This document shows positions 1 through 11,430 of a stretch of 26,720 nt of DNA, piece after piece. The notes beneath the pieces were generated by a model. That model did not search any database. It saw nothing but the letters and a program-made list of their open reading frames with translations, and was not told where the DNA came from. Every line of letters begins with the position of its first letter. Position 1 is the stretch's first letter. Made by a program: the position numbers and the translations under genes. The stretch is from Rachicladosporium sp. CCFEE 5018 (Eukaryota; Ascomycota; Dothideomycetes; Cladosporiales; Cladosporiaceae). The DNA lies in contig KZ111152.1 in assembly GCA_002077045.2 (NCBI GenBank), positions 1 through 26,720 of the forward strand, in the 5' to 3' direction.

Positions 1-328
1 AGCTGGCAAGTGTCCTCTTAAAATGCATGCCGCCTCGGCCTTGCACAGGCTTCGACTGTGGTAGCTCATGCTCCTCTGGCTGCTCAAACCGGTACGTCTT
101 ATCGGTTCGAGAATGCCTTCCCTCGTGCTCTGTGTCGCCTGGCTGCCCCGCTGTACTATAGCGATCATGCTCGTCTTCGAGTGGTGTGGGATCCTCTTTC
201 TCGAGTGTGCGGAGGGAAGTGGTGAAGTTGCGGATTGCAGGGGCGATTGGAGCTGCGGAAAAGGTAGGGGGGCGGATTGCGGTCGTGGACGCTCTCGATA
301 CTTGGCGGAGCAGCGCGGATCGAAACAT
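1..328 (-). CDS. N-terminus of a mitochondrially targeted protein, probably a short-chain dehydrogenase (partial)
   Basis: An open frame starts at an ATG at 328 (minus strand) and stays open for 109 codons until it leaves the left edge, so only the N-terminus is seen. It begins MFRSALLRQVSRASTTAIRP, rich in Arg, Ser and Ala with no acidic residue in the first 42, and has a likely processing region near RNFTTSLRT (residues 33-41). This is a textbook mitochondrial presequence. An acidic, hydrophilic stretch follows (EKEDPTPLEDEHD, then EQPEEHELPQ), ending in GRGGMHFKRTLAS. From memory, a GGMH-K-TLASF segment just before the Rossmann fold occurs in some fungal short-chain dehydrogenases of the sorbose reductase/arabinitol dehydrogenase type, but the fold itself lies outside the window, so this family call is inference. 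It is divergently arranged to the dehydrogenase at 1404. Confidence 0.6.
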   Translation of the reverse strand, partial: MFRSALLRQVSRASTTAIRPPTFSAAPIAPAIRNFTTSLRTLEKEDPTPLEDEHDRYSTAGQPGDTEHEGRHSRTDKTYRFEQPEEHELPQSKPVQGRGGMHFKRTLAS

Positions 329-1403
329 TGTGGCGACTGAAGAGGAGACAATCTGTTAGCAAGATGTATAGACTAGGTCAAGGAAGCCCAGGATGTCATT
401 CGAGTTCATTGCCATGAGGGCCCCTTAGTTGCGTACATACCTGCAAGTTCTGCTCTTTCGTACGTGTTGGAGGGCTTGTAGCAGTCAGCAAAAGGTCTGA
501 CAATGAAATATCAAGCTGGGAGTCAACGCGAGCTTGTGGCAAGGTAAGTGATTAAAAGTGTCAGTGAAGATGTCTTCGTTGTCGCACGTGTTTCTTTGCT
601 TAAGACTCAACGACTTTTAATAGCTGTGACGTAGGGAGATCGTCCCCACGCGTTTTCCATTCATTGGCATGTAGCGGCTGACTACTGCTGATGAACTTTC
701 ACATGAGATGAGCCTGATCATCATTACGACGCGTCTCTCCGACTCGAGCATACTCAGCTGTGTTGGCTCACACGATCAGAGTCTGTCGTCAATTACAACA
801 CGAGAATTGGTTCATCTACCTTATTCTTGCTTCTCACACGGCAATGGCATGCACGCACCCGGCGACCAGCGACGCTACCGTGTTTCTGGGTTACCCTGAC
901 GTGGCGCAACGTAGAAATTTATCGAGTCATTCGCACCCGTTAAGGTACGCTGAGTCTCAAAGAGGCCATTCGAGCAAACTCGCGCTCACTGATCGGACAT
1001 TGTCTTTCATAACGTTCAACAAACACGTGTTCGTCCCTGTTGAACGATCTCAGTCTAAATAAGCACACGGCACCGCCTACCTACAACAGGCATCCCGAGC
1101 CAACGGGCAATCGAGCATCTGGGAGGAAACTGAGCCGAAGCTCGAGCACTGCTGCACGTTCAATCGATCCGCAGGATGGCATGTCCGGAAAGGCATTTCC
1201 GCCTTCGGTGACCATGCGGGGTTCGTAAGCGTAGAGGTGAAAGTATGCCGAATGAACTGATCGAGACCGCAATAATGCTCCAGCGAGGTGACCGCAATCA
1301 TACGTGAAGTATATGTAGGTTTAGAAGCTTTTCATTGTTACCGTCACATCTCTTCCATTCAATTCAGATCATATAGGAATTCATCTTGCAAAGCATAAGA
1401 ATC
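329..1403. other. Divergent intergenic region, no gene seen
   Basis: About 1.07 kb between two divergently transcribed genes. The short open frames here have no recognisable domain, splice structure or coding look. The last 60 bases before the ATG at 1404 include a pyrimidine-rich stretch (CACATCTCTTCCATTCAATTC near 1345-1365) and an AT-rich ATCATATAGG near 1368, as often found in front of fungal genes. No tRNA or repeat was seen. Confidence 0.6.
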
Positions 1404-2466
1404 ATGGCGCAGGCTACCTCATTCTCCGTTGGTGGCAAGACCGCCATCGTGACTGGAGCTGGCTCTGGTAAGCACAGTCCGGGTTCACGACCCAACACAA
1501 GCCATCCTAACTCGCCAAGGAATCAACTACTGCTTTGCGAAGTTGTTACTTGAGCGTGGCTGCAATGTAGTCATTGCAGATCTTGGGCTCCGACCCGAAG
1601 CGCAGAAGCTCGTCGGACAATACACAAAGCAACCTCGTGCCGTCTTTGTCAAGACCGATGTTGTCAACTGGGACCAGCTGACCAACATGTTCGATGTTGC
1701 CGAGAAGGAGTTCGGAGGGGCTGATGTAGTCTGCCCCGGCGCAGGCATCTTCGAACCCCACTGGACCAACTTTTATCATCCACCAGGGACAGCGAAGTCG
1801 AAGGACGACCCTCATGGTCATAATGGCGTTGGGTGAGGTTTGTGGTGAAGGACATCCGCAAGATGGAGGACTGACGATACTTGTCACAGTCACTACGCTC
1901 TGTTCGATATCAATATCAATCATCCAATCCGGACCACTCAGCTTGCCATGTCACGCTGGCTGAATCCATCAGCAGACTCGAAAGTCGGCAAAGTCAGTCC
2001 GTCGAATCCTAAACGTATTGTCCACATCTCTTCGATAGCCGGTCAGGCTCCATCTACCAGCACGCCAATGTACATTGCCTCCAAACACGCCATCTCAGGC
2101 TTCATCCGATCGCTCGCGCCCCTCGAAACCCGTCTCGGCATTCGCGTTAATGGTGTCGCACCGGGAGTGATCAAGACGCCACTCTGGACTGAGCATCCGG
2201 AGAAGATGCTCATGATCGACGAGGCTAACGACGTCTGGGTTGAGCCCGAAGAAGTGGCAGAGGCGATGCTGAGATGTGTTGAAGCCGAGGGAGACGATGT
2301 GAAGGGGGGAACTGTGATGGAGGTGCTCAAGGGAAGGACTAGGACGGTAGGATGGAGGAACGATCCCGGACCCGAGGGACCGGGAGGCTTGGCTGGGAAC
2401 TGGGAGAAGAGCGTTGATGAGGTGTTCGAGTGGTTAGGAGAGGACGGATGGGGAGTTGCGAAGTAG
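1404..2466 (+). CDS. Short-chain dehydrogenase/reductase (classical SDR, NAD(P)-binding)
   Basis: Three exons: 1404-1467, 1520-1832 and 1890-2466, with introns of 52 and 57 nt (GTAAGC...CAAG and GTGAGG...ACAG); 317 residues, the usual size for a classical SDR. The dinucleotide-binding motif TGAGSGIN is at residues 17-24 and is interrupted by intron 1. The catalytic triad is Ser174 (HISSIAG), Tyr187 and Lys191 (YIASK), with the expected 13-residue Ser-Tyr spacing. A VAPGVIKTP segment after the active site is the usual PG motif. The NNAG motif after beta-4 is replaced by CPGAG (residues 93-97). The set resembles fungal SDRs related to 15-hydroxyprostaglandin dehydrogenase; the substrate cannot be read from sequence. 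It has no targeting signal, so it is probably cytosolic. The first exon carries the only in-frame ATG that gives a complete Rossmann start. Confidence 0.9.
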
Positions 2467-3047
2467 GGAGTGAATAAGTAGCATAGCTTAAACGTTTGAT
2501 TTCACATGATCAGGACATGATATCCTATTCGCCTCACAGGTGTTGATGCCTTATTGCCTTAATGGCCTCAGACAAAACTCGGCAAAGGGCCAAGTCACGT
2601 CTCGATCCGGAGGTTGCTCCACACTTCACAGCATGTGAGATCTAGGCCTCTTCTTGCGATGCAGATCAAAGCATTGAATTGAGGGCAGTCAGTGAAGTGC
2701 TTCTCCTCTAAGCTTGACAAAGGTGTGATTTTGCAGACCACTACCTATAGTGTCGAGTGTAGTCAACGTCGCCATTGCCATGGCCTCCCACGCCACCTGC
2801 AATATCTCGACGCGTTCATGACGTGCATCCCTGCCAACCAACACTGTGAAGATCCTGTGTGAACGGCATTGCTGTGCCACGCCTGTGTACAATCGGCAAC
2901 GGCGTGACTTACTCTGGAATTCACGGCTGACTGAGACGGCGATTGGAAATACTGACGATGAGTCGCTGATGGATGTAACCGCATTGCCGCCGTAGCACAG
3001 TCGACCGCTTGCTGTGCTCAGGTGGCACTTTTGTACCTGCAGCAATC
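2467..3047. other. Intergenic region upstream of the histidine kinase
   Basis: 580 bases with no supported gene. It should hold the 3' end of the dehydrogenase transcript and the promoter and leader of the kinase. A 13-codon upstream open frame with a good start context (GCCATGG) runs 2780-2821; if it lies in the kinase leader it could affect translation, but no transcript evidence is visible. Confidence 0.5.
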
Positions 3048-6000
3048 ATGCGCTCACTATCTCGGCCCCTGGACGGCGAGACTCGAAGCGTGAACATACC
3101 ACCTCATTCCGATAAGCAACAGCGGAAAGCATACGAGTCGCGCCGCGAGCGTGAGTTCTACAGCTACTACGAGTCCGTCTTGGCTTTGGCAGACACAGCG
3201 CCTCCGCTGTGTGATCTCAATGACCCTGCGAGCGTAGCTGCGCATCGACCACGCAGCTCAAATGACAAGGCTTTGACAGCTTTCGTACAGCTTACCGCTC
3301 TTCGCCTGCAGAGCAGGCGAAGCATGCTATTCTTCTTCGATTCGGATTATGCCTACATACTCGCGGAGGCAACCCGTACGCTGTCATTATTGGACGACAG
3401 GGAGCACGAAATCGACGACTCTCTATGGCTCGGGGCAACGAGGATCCCTCGCGGTCACTCAGTCTGCGAAGTCACCGCGGACCTGCCAGCCAACCATGGC
3501 TCGAATGCAGACGACCCGGACACCAAATCTATTGCCCACATCATTGACGATCTGAGAGGCGACGTCAGATTCTGCAACCGCGCATACGTAACTGGAGGAC
3601 CTCGTGCGCGCTTCTATGCTGGCGTCCCGGTGACGACCAAACATGGCATCAATATCGGGGCATTGTGTGTGCTCGATGACAAGCCTCGGGATGGTCTCAG
3701 CCCGGCCGATACTCGATTCCTCTGTGATATGGCCACTACTGTGATGACCCATCTCAGCATGGTGCGAGCCAACACGGAGAATCAGCGAAGTGGTGACATG
3801 ACCACTGCTCTGAGCGCATTCATTGAGGGCAAATCCAAGTCCAATGACTGGCTTCACCGGACTGCACATCACACGGCCAACGAGCCCAGCCATGGTTTAG
3901 CCGATCCACAGCACACACAACGGACGTACCGATCACGCATGAGGCCAACGTATCGCAAGGGCAGACCTTTGGTACAGAAGCCGAGCAAAGCAGACATGGC
4001 GGATCCGCCTACACGATCTGGCTCTGACAACAGCGCGTCTAGTCAAATCAAGCCCACAAAACGTGAGCAGTACTCGCAGTCGTCCGCTTCCACAGCTCCT
4101 GAGTCATCCAGCTCTGACAGCCCATCTACGAGCAACAGCAAGGCCCTCCACAATGAGCTGGCTACACAAAGCATTGACATCGCCGACTTCGCCTCTCAAC
4201 CAGCCGTAGTCGACTCGTCAAAAGGCTTACAAGAAGATCGCTTCACTACTCACGTCAAAACAATCATGAATCGTGCAGCGGGTTTGATCCGTGAGGCAGT
4301 GGACGTTGATGGGGTGCTTTTCTTAGATGCAACCATCGGATCTTACGAAGGTCAAGTGAGCTCGGTCCAGGCGGTAATTGAAACGGACTCAGCGCTGACT
4401 GATACGACTGGCGAAACGAGGTCTGCCGAAAGTGCGATGCGTCCATCCAGTACGGAGAATGTACATCACACAAGGCGTAGAGGCTGCCCGGTATTGGGTG
4501 CCGCTGGAGGCTCAGACTCGGACGAGGAAGGTTCCTCCACGTCATCGATGCGTATCAGCGAAAGCTTCCTCCGCAGCCTTCTACGAAGATATCCTGATGG
4601 ACGTGTTTGGCATTTCAATCCCGACGGGGAAGCATCGAGCGATGATCTCCCCGGCACTACGCTATCCCAAGACAGCACAGGTGAATCGAACGGATCCGAG
4701 ACAGAGACTGCCACAGACACGCCTGCCGATTGGCGCAGTCGAAAACGTTTGCATGCCCGTATAAGAGACGGCCGTATGCTTCAGCGGCTGTTTCCGGGTG
4801 TGAGATCGTTTTTGATGGTTGGCATGTGGGATACCAGCAACGAGCGTTGGTATGGTGCGTCAATGATCTGGAGCTACTCCCCGATTCGCATTCTTCGGGC
4901 GAGTACTGATCTTACCTTTGTTGCCGCATTCTGTGACGTCGTCATGGCCGAAATCGCTAGAGCCGAAGCGCAATCCGTCGATAGATCGAAGAATGACTTC
5001 ATTTCCAGCATCTCGCATGAGCTCAGGTCACCATTGCACGGTATCCTTGGCTCAGCAGAATGTTTGGAGGAGAGGGAGAACGATCCAGTGGGTCAAGAGC
5101 TTGTGCGCTCTGTACTCAGCTGTGGCACGACTTTACTCGAAATCATCAACCAGCTGCTTCAATACTCGAAGCTGGACAACGGTGCACAACAGCGACATAC
5201 ACGATTGCGACAATTTGGCAACTCGATGAAGGCATCGAAAGCCTCGATTCTTGAAGAGGGCGTGAGTGGTGTTGCAACACCAGAGGCTGAGATCATGCTA
5301 TCGCGTCTCACCGAAGAGGCGATCGACGCTGCCTGCGCTGGCTTTGAGCATCAGGGCTTGACAACATGGCAAAAAGAAGCTACGCATCACAGTCGAGATC
5401 GAGATGGCACAGATGCCCGACCGTCTGTCATAGTCGATATCGAGGACGCATTTGACCCTTCTTGGGCCTTGCACGTCACGACCGGCTCATGGAAGCGCAT
5501 ATGCATGAACCTGGTTAGCAACTCGCTCAAGTATACACCTCGAGGGCGCGTTGTCGTCACCCTGCGCAAAAAGATGCCCGATGGCGAATCTCAATTGACA
5601 GAAGTGATCCTATCAGTGGAAGACACGGGGATTGGGATGTCGGAATCTTTCCAAGCAAACAATCTTTTCAGGCCATTCAAGCAGGAGAACATTCACGCGC
5701 AGGGTACGGGCCTTGGTCTAAACCTCGTTGCCAAACTGGCAAAAGTAGAAGGGGGCAAAGTAGTCGTGAAGAGCCAGAAAGGCGTTGGAACCACGGTCAC
5801 TTTCACGTCGCGACTAATGGCCGCCACGAATATTGATGTTGTCAGCCAAGGGTTGAACATGCCATACCAAGGGGTGACATACGACATGCTCGGCTTTGCA
5901 AGCCCGGATGAAGAAGACAAAGCAACCGCTCAGTGTGAGTCTGGAGATCGCAAGCTTGCGGATGTGCTGAGAGCAATGTGCCATCAGCTCGGTATGAAGT

Positions 6001-7019
6001 TAGGCCCCGCTAGTGACGCGCCCACTGGTACTCCCACTCTGCATTTAGTACATGAATCAGTACTTGAGCGAAGTGACTCGATGGAAGGGGAAGCACTATT
6101 CCAATCGCGTCGTGAGCTAAGTGTGGTTGTCTGCGCGAATCGCGCATCTGCTCTCAGATTGCGGAAAGATCCTCGACATCGACCATCGACTGGCTGGACC
6201 CATCAATTCATCTGGCAGCCGGTCGGTCCTACGAAGCTCGCTAGCGCCATCGCAGGATGCTTGTCGACCATCGTCCCGTCATCGACTGGACCAGCTTTCG
6301 ATGACGACCCACGCCTGACCACTACAGAAGCTGTAGCGGGCGCTGCTAACGTTGTAGCGTCCGACGTGGCTGCCTCGCGATCTTCCGCACTACACACTGC
6401 CGAAGTCGCCTTACGCTCCAGGATTGACGATGCGGAACAGATAGACACTCGCCCACTGCTCGAACACTCTACACAAGATGAAAATGGCACTAACGGCGCG
6501 AGACACGACGAAGTTATAAACATTGCAAGTCCGCAGCGTTCGCTATCGCTCTTGCTTGTCGATGATAATGTATGTGATTTGTCTTTGCATGAAAGAGTGC
6601 CATGAGCTAACTCTGCATAGCACGTGAACCTCCGCCTCCTAGCTGTCTTCGCGCAGAAATCTGGTTATCATTACGAAATGGCAAAAGATGGCCAAGAAGC
6701 CGTTGACATCTACAAAAGATCCACTCGTGCGCCTGGAGCTGGTGAAACTGACACCATAGCGAATAGGCAGCCAGATGTTGTGCTTATGGACCTCAACATG
6801 CCTGTCCTTGACGGCTTCGCCGCAACGAAACAAATCCGACAATTTGAAAAGGAGAGTGGTGTGCCAAAGGCGAAGATCATCGCTTTGACGGGGCTGGGGA
6901 ACAAGCAGGCCCAGGATCGCTCGTTTGAGTGTGGGACTGACCTCTTTCTCACGAAGCCTGTGAGGTTGAAGGAGCTGGGCGCTATTTTGAGCAAGCTGGG
7001 CAAAGGTGATGAGGAGTGA
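3048..7019 (+). CDS. Hybrid histidine kinase with GAF-type sensor regions and C-terminal receiver
   Basis: Two exons, 3048-6569 and 6621-7019, separated by a 51-nt intron (GTATGT...CATAG); 1306 residues. A GAF-like sensor lies at about 74-240, then a Ser/Thr-rich linker (about 320-370), then a second GAF-like region (about 405-640). The HisKA helix has SISHELRSPLHG with phospho-acceptor His657. The ATPase domain shows the N-box NLVSNSLKYTP (about 820), the G1 box DTGIGM (about 858), LFRPFKQ, and the G2 box GTGLGL (about 886). The receiver has the acidic pair in LLVDDN (1170-1174), phospho-acceptor Asp1231 in MDLNMP, and Lys1286 in TKPVR. All catalytic residues are present, so an active phosphorelay sensor feeding an HPt protein is expected. 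It has no transmembrane segment, so it is probably cytosolic. The intron falls directly after DDN. I could not assign the fungal HHK class or the signal. Confidence 0.94.
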
Positions 7020-7267
7020 GTTCCATAAAAAGCCCAATAAGAGGTTGCGAGCACAGGTCCTTTATGAAGGAGAGCAGCTTCTCATCGATACATCGTTCTC
7101 TAGGGGTCCATACTTGCTCTTGGCTCATGTTACAGGAAGTTTGCGCGTTTCTGGGGCTCTACAACAACCCTAGAGTTTGCTATGACTCTGTTTATGCATG
7201 CACGACACCCTGCGACGACCGCCGTGAGAACTCTGAACACCACAGTGCAGATCAGTCTATGCGGCTC
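7020..7267. other. Short convergent intergenic spacer
   Basis: 248 bases between the convergent ends of the histidine kinase and the permease. It presumably holds both 3' untranslated regions. No gene or repeat seen. Confidence 0.6.
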
Positions 7268-8962
7268 TCAAGCTGAGGCGTACGATGCAGCAACACTCTC
7301 GCCCTTGTGCACGTTCGCTACAGCTCCATCCGCGATTTTGCCTGGTTCTGCACCCTCGACACTCACATCCGAAGAGTCATTGGCTAATACTTCCTCGCGC
7401 GCCCGTCTCTTCTCGTCTCGACCTTGTAAGATTCGAATGATCAACGACAAGCAAACGATTGCAACACCCAATGTCGAAGCAAATATGAAGCCGGCGCGGA
7501 ACCGAGGCCCTTCGATCGTTCGCCAGACCGCGATGGTAAACCAAATCGACTGCAGGAAGCTGAACATGTTCGACAAGGCGATAATCGCACCCCTCATCTC
7601 ATGATCATCCTTGATCAGGTCAACGTACCAGGCGTACCATATTCCTGGGACGCCGGCACTGAAGTACAGGAAGTAGTATGCAGTCAATTTGTGTGCGTAC
7701 GAGATGTTCCATGCTGCTAGGCTGACAGCACCGAAGAATGTGCCTGCCTGCATGATAAGGATCATCTGCCACCGCTTGCCACGCAGTAGCCGCGAGTCCG
7801 AGATCATACCAGCCAGAATTTGCACTACTAGACCGACTGCGAGCTGTCCAGTTGGCCAGACATTGACCTCATACACAGAATGCTTCGTCGACTTGAGCCA
7901 CAGTGCGAAAACTGGCTGGTAGCTCGGAAGACTGCCTTGGATGAAGAAGTAGCCCAAAGGTAGTAGCCAGAACTGCCAATGGCCTGCGATGCGAGCTATC
8001 TTTTTCCGGTTCCATGGCGATGCACCGAGAGGCTTGAGACCCTCCCGAGCAAGCCTGGATCGTGCCAGGTGAATCTCGGCTTCGGTGAGGTAGAAAGCAC
8101 GCGTCGTCTCGGGGAAGTCAGGGAAGCAGAAGTACCCTACTAAGCCGATAGGGAGACAGATGACGCCTGGCGTGGATGTCAGTATGATCCTGCACTCAGC
8201 GTATCACGCATCGCACGTACCACAGATGATGAAGAGCCAGGACCAGCCTTCGCGGCCCCCTACGCCACTCAAATTCTTGTAAGCAGCCGCCTGCAGATAT
8301 CCGGAGAACATTTGCGACATCGCCGTTGTGGAATACTGAGAGAATCGATCCATTAGCTACAGCCAGCACTCAATCCGAAGCTGTGTGCTTACAAAGATAG
8401 TGAGCCGCTTGCCTCTCTCCTCTTTGGTATACCAGCTTCCAAGCATGTACATCACGCACGGGAAGTACGCCGACTCGAATAGGCCGACCAGGAACCGAAT
8501 CGCATACAGCTGCCCTGGAGTCTTGATAGCCGATGTAGAGAATGTGGTGACGGTCCACAGGAGTTCAACAGTCGGGATGAGGAGCGAGGGTCGCACACGA
8601 GTAACGAGCATGACGGCTGGAAGCTGACCGATCAGGTAGCCTGCAGTAAAGCAGTTCCCGGCGTATGTCAACTCACTCCCGTACATGCCGAGCGCCTCTT
8701 TCATGCCGGAGACGTACGCGTTGTTGACGTTCGATTGATCGAGGTTCTTGCTGAAGTATCCCAGCATTGCTATGGTCAGGAAGAAGCAATCGAGCTTGAA
8801 TAGAAACCATCTCTCCGCTTTGGGCTTGTCAGGATCGTCCCAGATGAAGCCTCGAAACGCCCGCCATGACCGAGAGAGGCGACTTCGCGATGGAGCTTCG
8901 TTGTACGTAAGTTCGTTGCCAGAGTCGGCATCAGCCTTGCCTCGGAGAGTCTCGACACCCAT
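7268..8962 (-). CDS. MFS permease of the allantoate/pantothenate (Dal5/Liz1-like, anion:cation symporter) family
   Basis: Three exons on the minus strand: 8962-8393, 8335-8221 and 8166-7268, with introns of 57 and 54 nt; 527 residues. The hydrophilic N-terminus leads into WDDPDKPKAERWFLFKLDCF, then LGYFSKNLDQSNVNNAYVSG, the hallmark first-helix and loop segment of the Dal5 family. TM helices follow (IGQLPAVMLVTRVRP; FLVGLFESAYFPCVMYMLGSW). The cytoplasmic loop YTKEERGKRLTIF joins the next helix FYSTTAMSQMFSGYLQ only when intron 1 is removed. The central loop has FCFPDFPETTRAFYLTEAE, also typical. Twelve helices are expected and the C-terminus is cytoplasmic and charged. Known members carry allantoate, pantothenate, nicotinate or other carboxylates with protons at the plasma membrane; the substrate here is unknown. 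It is divergent from the oxygenase at 10044. Confidence 0.93.
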
Positions 8963-10043
8963 GTCGATATCGAACTCTGATGGACGTGAGTTGGTATCCG
9001 TCTTTAGGAAATGTACTTGGCCGTGTAACGGGCTCCAGAAGGGTTTGCGGTACTGCAGCGAGGATCCTTCTACTCAGAAGTACGCAACCGTTCGAGGAAA
9101 CTGGACAGGCCGACAGGTCCTCAAACACTACTAAGATACGTCGAGTGATGGGAAGATGGAGCTAAAGTTCTCAGTCCAAACGGCAGCAATTTGGCCACGT
9201 GCGGGCATCTTATGTATTAGATGTCTAGACCTGATGCCATTGATGGCGCCATTCATACGGGACCAGAGACATTCCCAGAAGCTGTTCACCTGGCCCACGC
9301 TATTCGGCGCAGCTTCGGTATTGGAAAGCAGAATCATGACACCATGCCGCTGCAGATGGTGTGCTACTCGCAGCAAAGCATGTCTGGAGCAGTCGGATAA
9401 CGTGGGCCAGGACCACAGCACAGTCGAATCTTGCCTTTCCGGCGCAGCCTTTTCAGGAAGTCGATCCGAGGCCTTCGGACCACGCCGGACGCTATGTTGC
9501 TGGAGTTGGATTCATGACATTGGAGCGTCCTCGACCTCAGATTCAGTACCGAAGTACTATGCGGAGAGTCTCTTTAATCTGTATCCGCCACGTCCATTTC
9601 TCGTGCACGGCTGAGACTGTGGGTAGCCGTGCTTGGGTATACCCGCATGACCCTCCGCGACGCTGCACAGCAATCCGAGTCGTGTCGTGGAGAGGCAGAA
9701 CGCATTCGGTCGCACCTTTGCCGAACGCAAAAGCATCTGTACCTCAGGTTTGAGCATGGGCCTAGCACGCTGAGAGCTGCTATCTACATTACAAAGCGCG
9801 TGGTATGTGGTCCACCAGAGGTTCAACATCGGGATTGTCTGTAGTTCTTCGGCCAACCAAATAGCTGCACTGATCGATGGCGACATATGAGGCCATATAG
9901 GGCTTATGCAGATCTCCACTGAAGTCGATCACTCAATACATGATACACGTGTGTACCCCGCTTCCAGCAAAGTATATGGGCATTGGAGACACGCATGGGC
10001 GCAAGTGTTGGGCGATGTTGAATAGTCTGTAAAGCCAGTCGTG
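8963..10043. promoter_or_regulatory. Shared divergent promoter region of the permease and the oxygenase
   Basis: 1.08 kb between two divergent start codons with no supported gene. Open frames of 60-150 codons occur on both strands, but none shows a domain, splice signals joining to another frame, or consistent coding character. It must hold both promoters. I did not find a convincing TATA box or a specific operator. Confidence 0.45.
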
Positions 10044-11317
10044 ATGTCTACCACCACCACAGAAGCACCCAAAGTCCAACATTCGCTCAAGCCGAGTGCA
10101 GATGCACAAAAGTATGACTACAGCAATCTCACACCGTACCAGCACCCACCAGAAACGAGAGAATCACTCCCGTGGTCCGAACTAGTTACTCTCGACCTCG
10201 AAGACTTCGACCGACCGGGCGGCAAGGAGCGTCTTGCCAAGCAACTTGAACACGCAGTCCACCACGTGGGCTTCTTCTACGTTAAGAACTATTCCTTAAC
10301 GGACGAGCAAGTGCAGCAGCAATTCACTCTCGCCAAAGCCTTCTTCGAACTGCCTGTGGAGGAGAAGGAGAAGCATGAAGTCGACTACGCCAACGCTGAC
10401 TACAATGGCTGGCGTCGTCCTGGCCGACGTCCTACCGGGACTGCAGTTGACAACATTGAGATCTTCAATATCCCGAAGTACGTCTCGCCGCAGTTGACAG
10501 GTCAAGTACAAGACTGACGTCTCTCGATAGATTCACCCCAGACTTCGAGGGCAGATACACCTACCCAGAACTGCTCCAAGCACATCTGCCCGAGATCAAG
10601 ACCTTCCAGCGAGCGCTGCATAACAACGTCGTGTTGCCACTTCTTCGCTTGTTCGCGATTGTACTTCAGCTTCCCGACGAGGATTACCTTGTCAATCAGC
10701 ACACGTTCGACAAGAAGTCTGAGGATCACTTTCGAGTAAGTCCAAACGTGCCAACAATCCGAAACAAACTCCACTGACATCCAATACAGTACATGATCTA
10801 TCATTCCCGCACAGAAGACGAGTGGAAAGCCGCCGATGATGGCAAGAAGGGCGGCCACACCGATCTCGGCACCGTCACCCTACTCTTCCGCCAACCCGTC
10901 GCCGGCCTGCAAATCCTCGGCGAAGACGGCAACTGGACCTGGGTCTCCGCGCAACCCGGAACCATCACCGTGAACCTCGCAGACACGATCTCGCATCTCA
11001 CAGGCGGCTGGCTGAAGAGCTCCGTCCACCGCGTTGTAGCACCGCCCGCGGACCAGCGCGAGTTCAACCGCACTGGACTGCTGTACTTCGTGCGGCCGCA
11101 CAATGATACTGTGTTGCTGCCTATCACGGACTCGCCTGTGCTGCAGAAGGCTGGAGTGAAGCCGAGGTTTGAGGGGAATGTGACGATGGAGCAGTGGGTC
11201 AAGGCGAAGCAGACTTTGCAATTGAATCCGAAGATTGCGGAGGAGAGGTATGCAAAGAATGGAGATGGAACGGTGGAGGTGCTTGCGGGGTTCAAGGATC
11301 AGAAATACAAAGAGTAG
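10044..11317 (+). CDS. 2-oxoglutarate/Fe(II)-dependent oxygenase (isopenicillin N synthase-like)
   Basis: Three exons: 10044-10477, 10531-10735 and 10790-11317, with introns of 53 nt (GTACGT...GATAG) and 54 nt (GTAAGT...TACAG); 388 residues. The N-terminal DIOX_N part (about 45-165) contains HHVGFFYVKNY and the FFELPVEEK...YNGWRRPGR segment. The catalytic jelly roll has the iron facial triad His236-x-Asp238 (HTDLG) and His293 (SSVHRVV), with Arg307 (NRTGLLYF) as the likely 2-oxoglutarate carboxylate anchor. The usual RxS is RTG here, a variation also known in fungal members. There is no signal peptide, so it is cytosolic. The family hydroxylates or desaturates small molecules; the substrate is unknown. 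The neighbouring divergent permease might import it. The real start is the ATG at 10044, following a near-cognate GTG. Confidence 0.92.
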
Positions 11318-11430
11318 ATGTGTGTGTAAAGTCTGTTGATGTGTGATAGACTTTGCAAGTAAGCACCAGGCACAGGTGCGCAAGAAATAGATGCAAGTAC
11401 TGTCGAAGTCTTGCTCTGCACAGTAGTCGT

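Noticed and set aside
3009..3047. N-terminal extension of the histidine kinase from a TTG codon
   Set aside because: There is no ATG at 3009; the first ATG in frame is 3048 with a good context (AATCATGC), so the start was placed there.
9156..9919. Several 70-150 codon frames on both strands in the permease-oxygenase spacer, some with phrases loosely like fungal transcription factor domains
   Set aside because: The similarity was scattered over different frames, with no splice signals joining them and no zinc cluster; not enough even for a pseudogene call.
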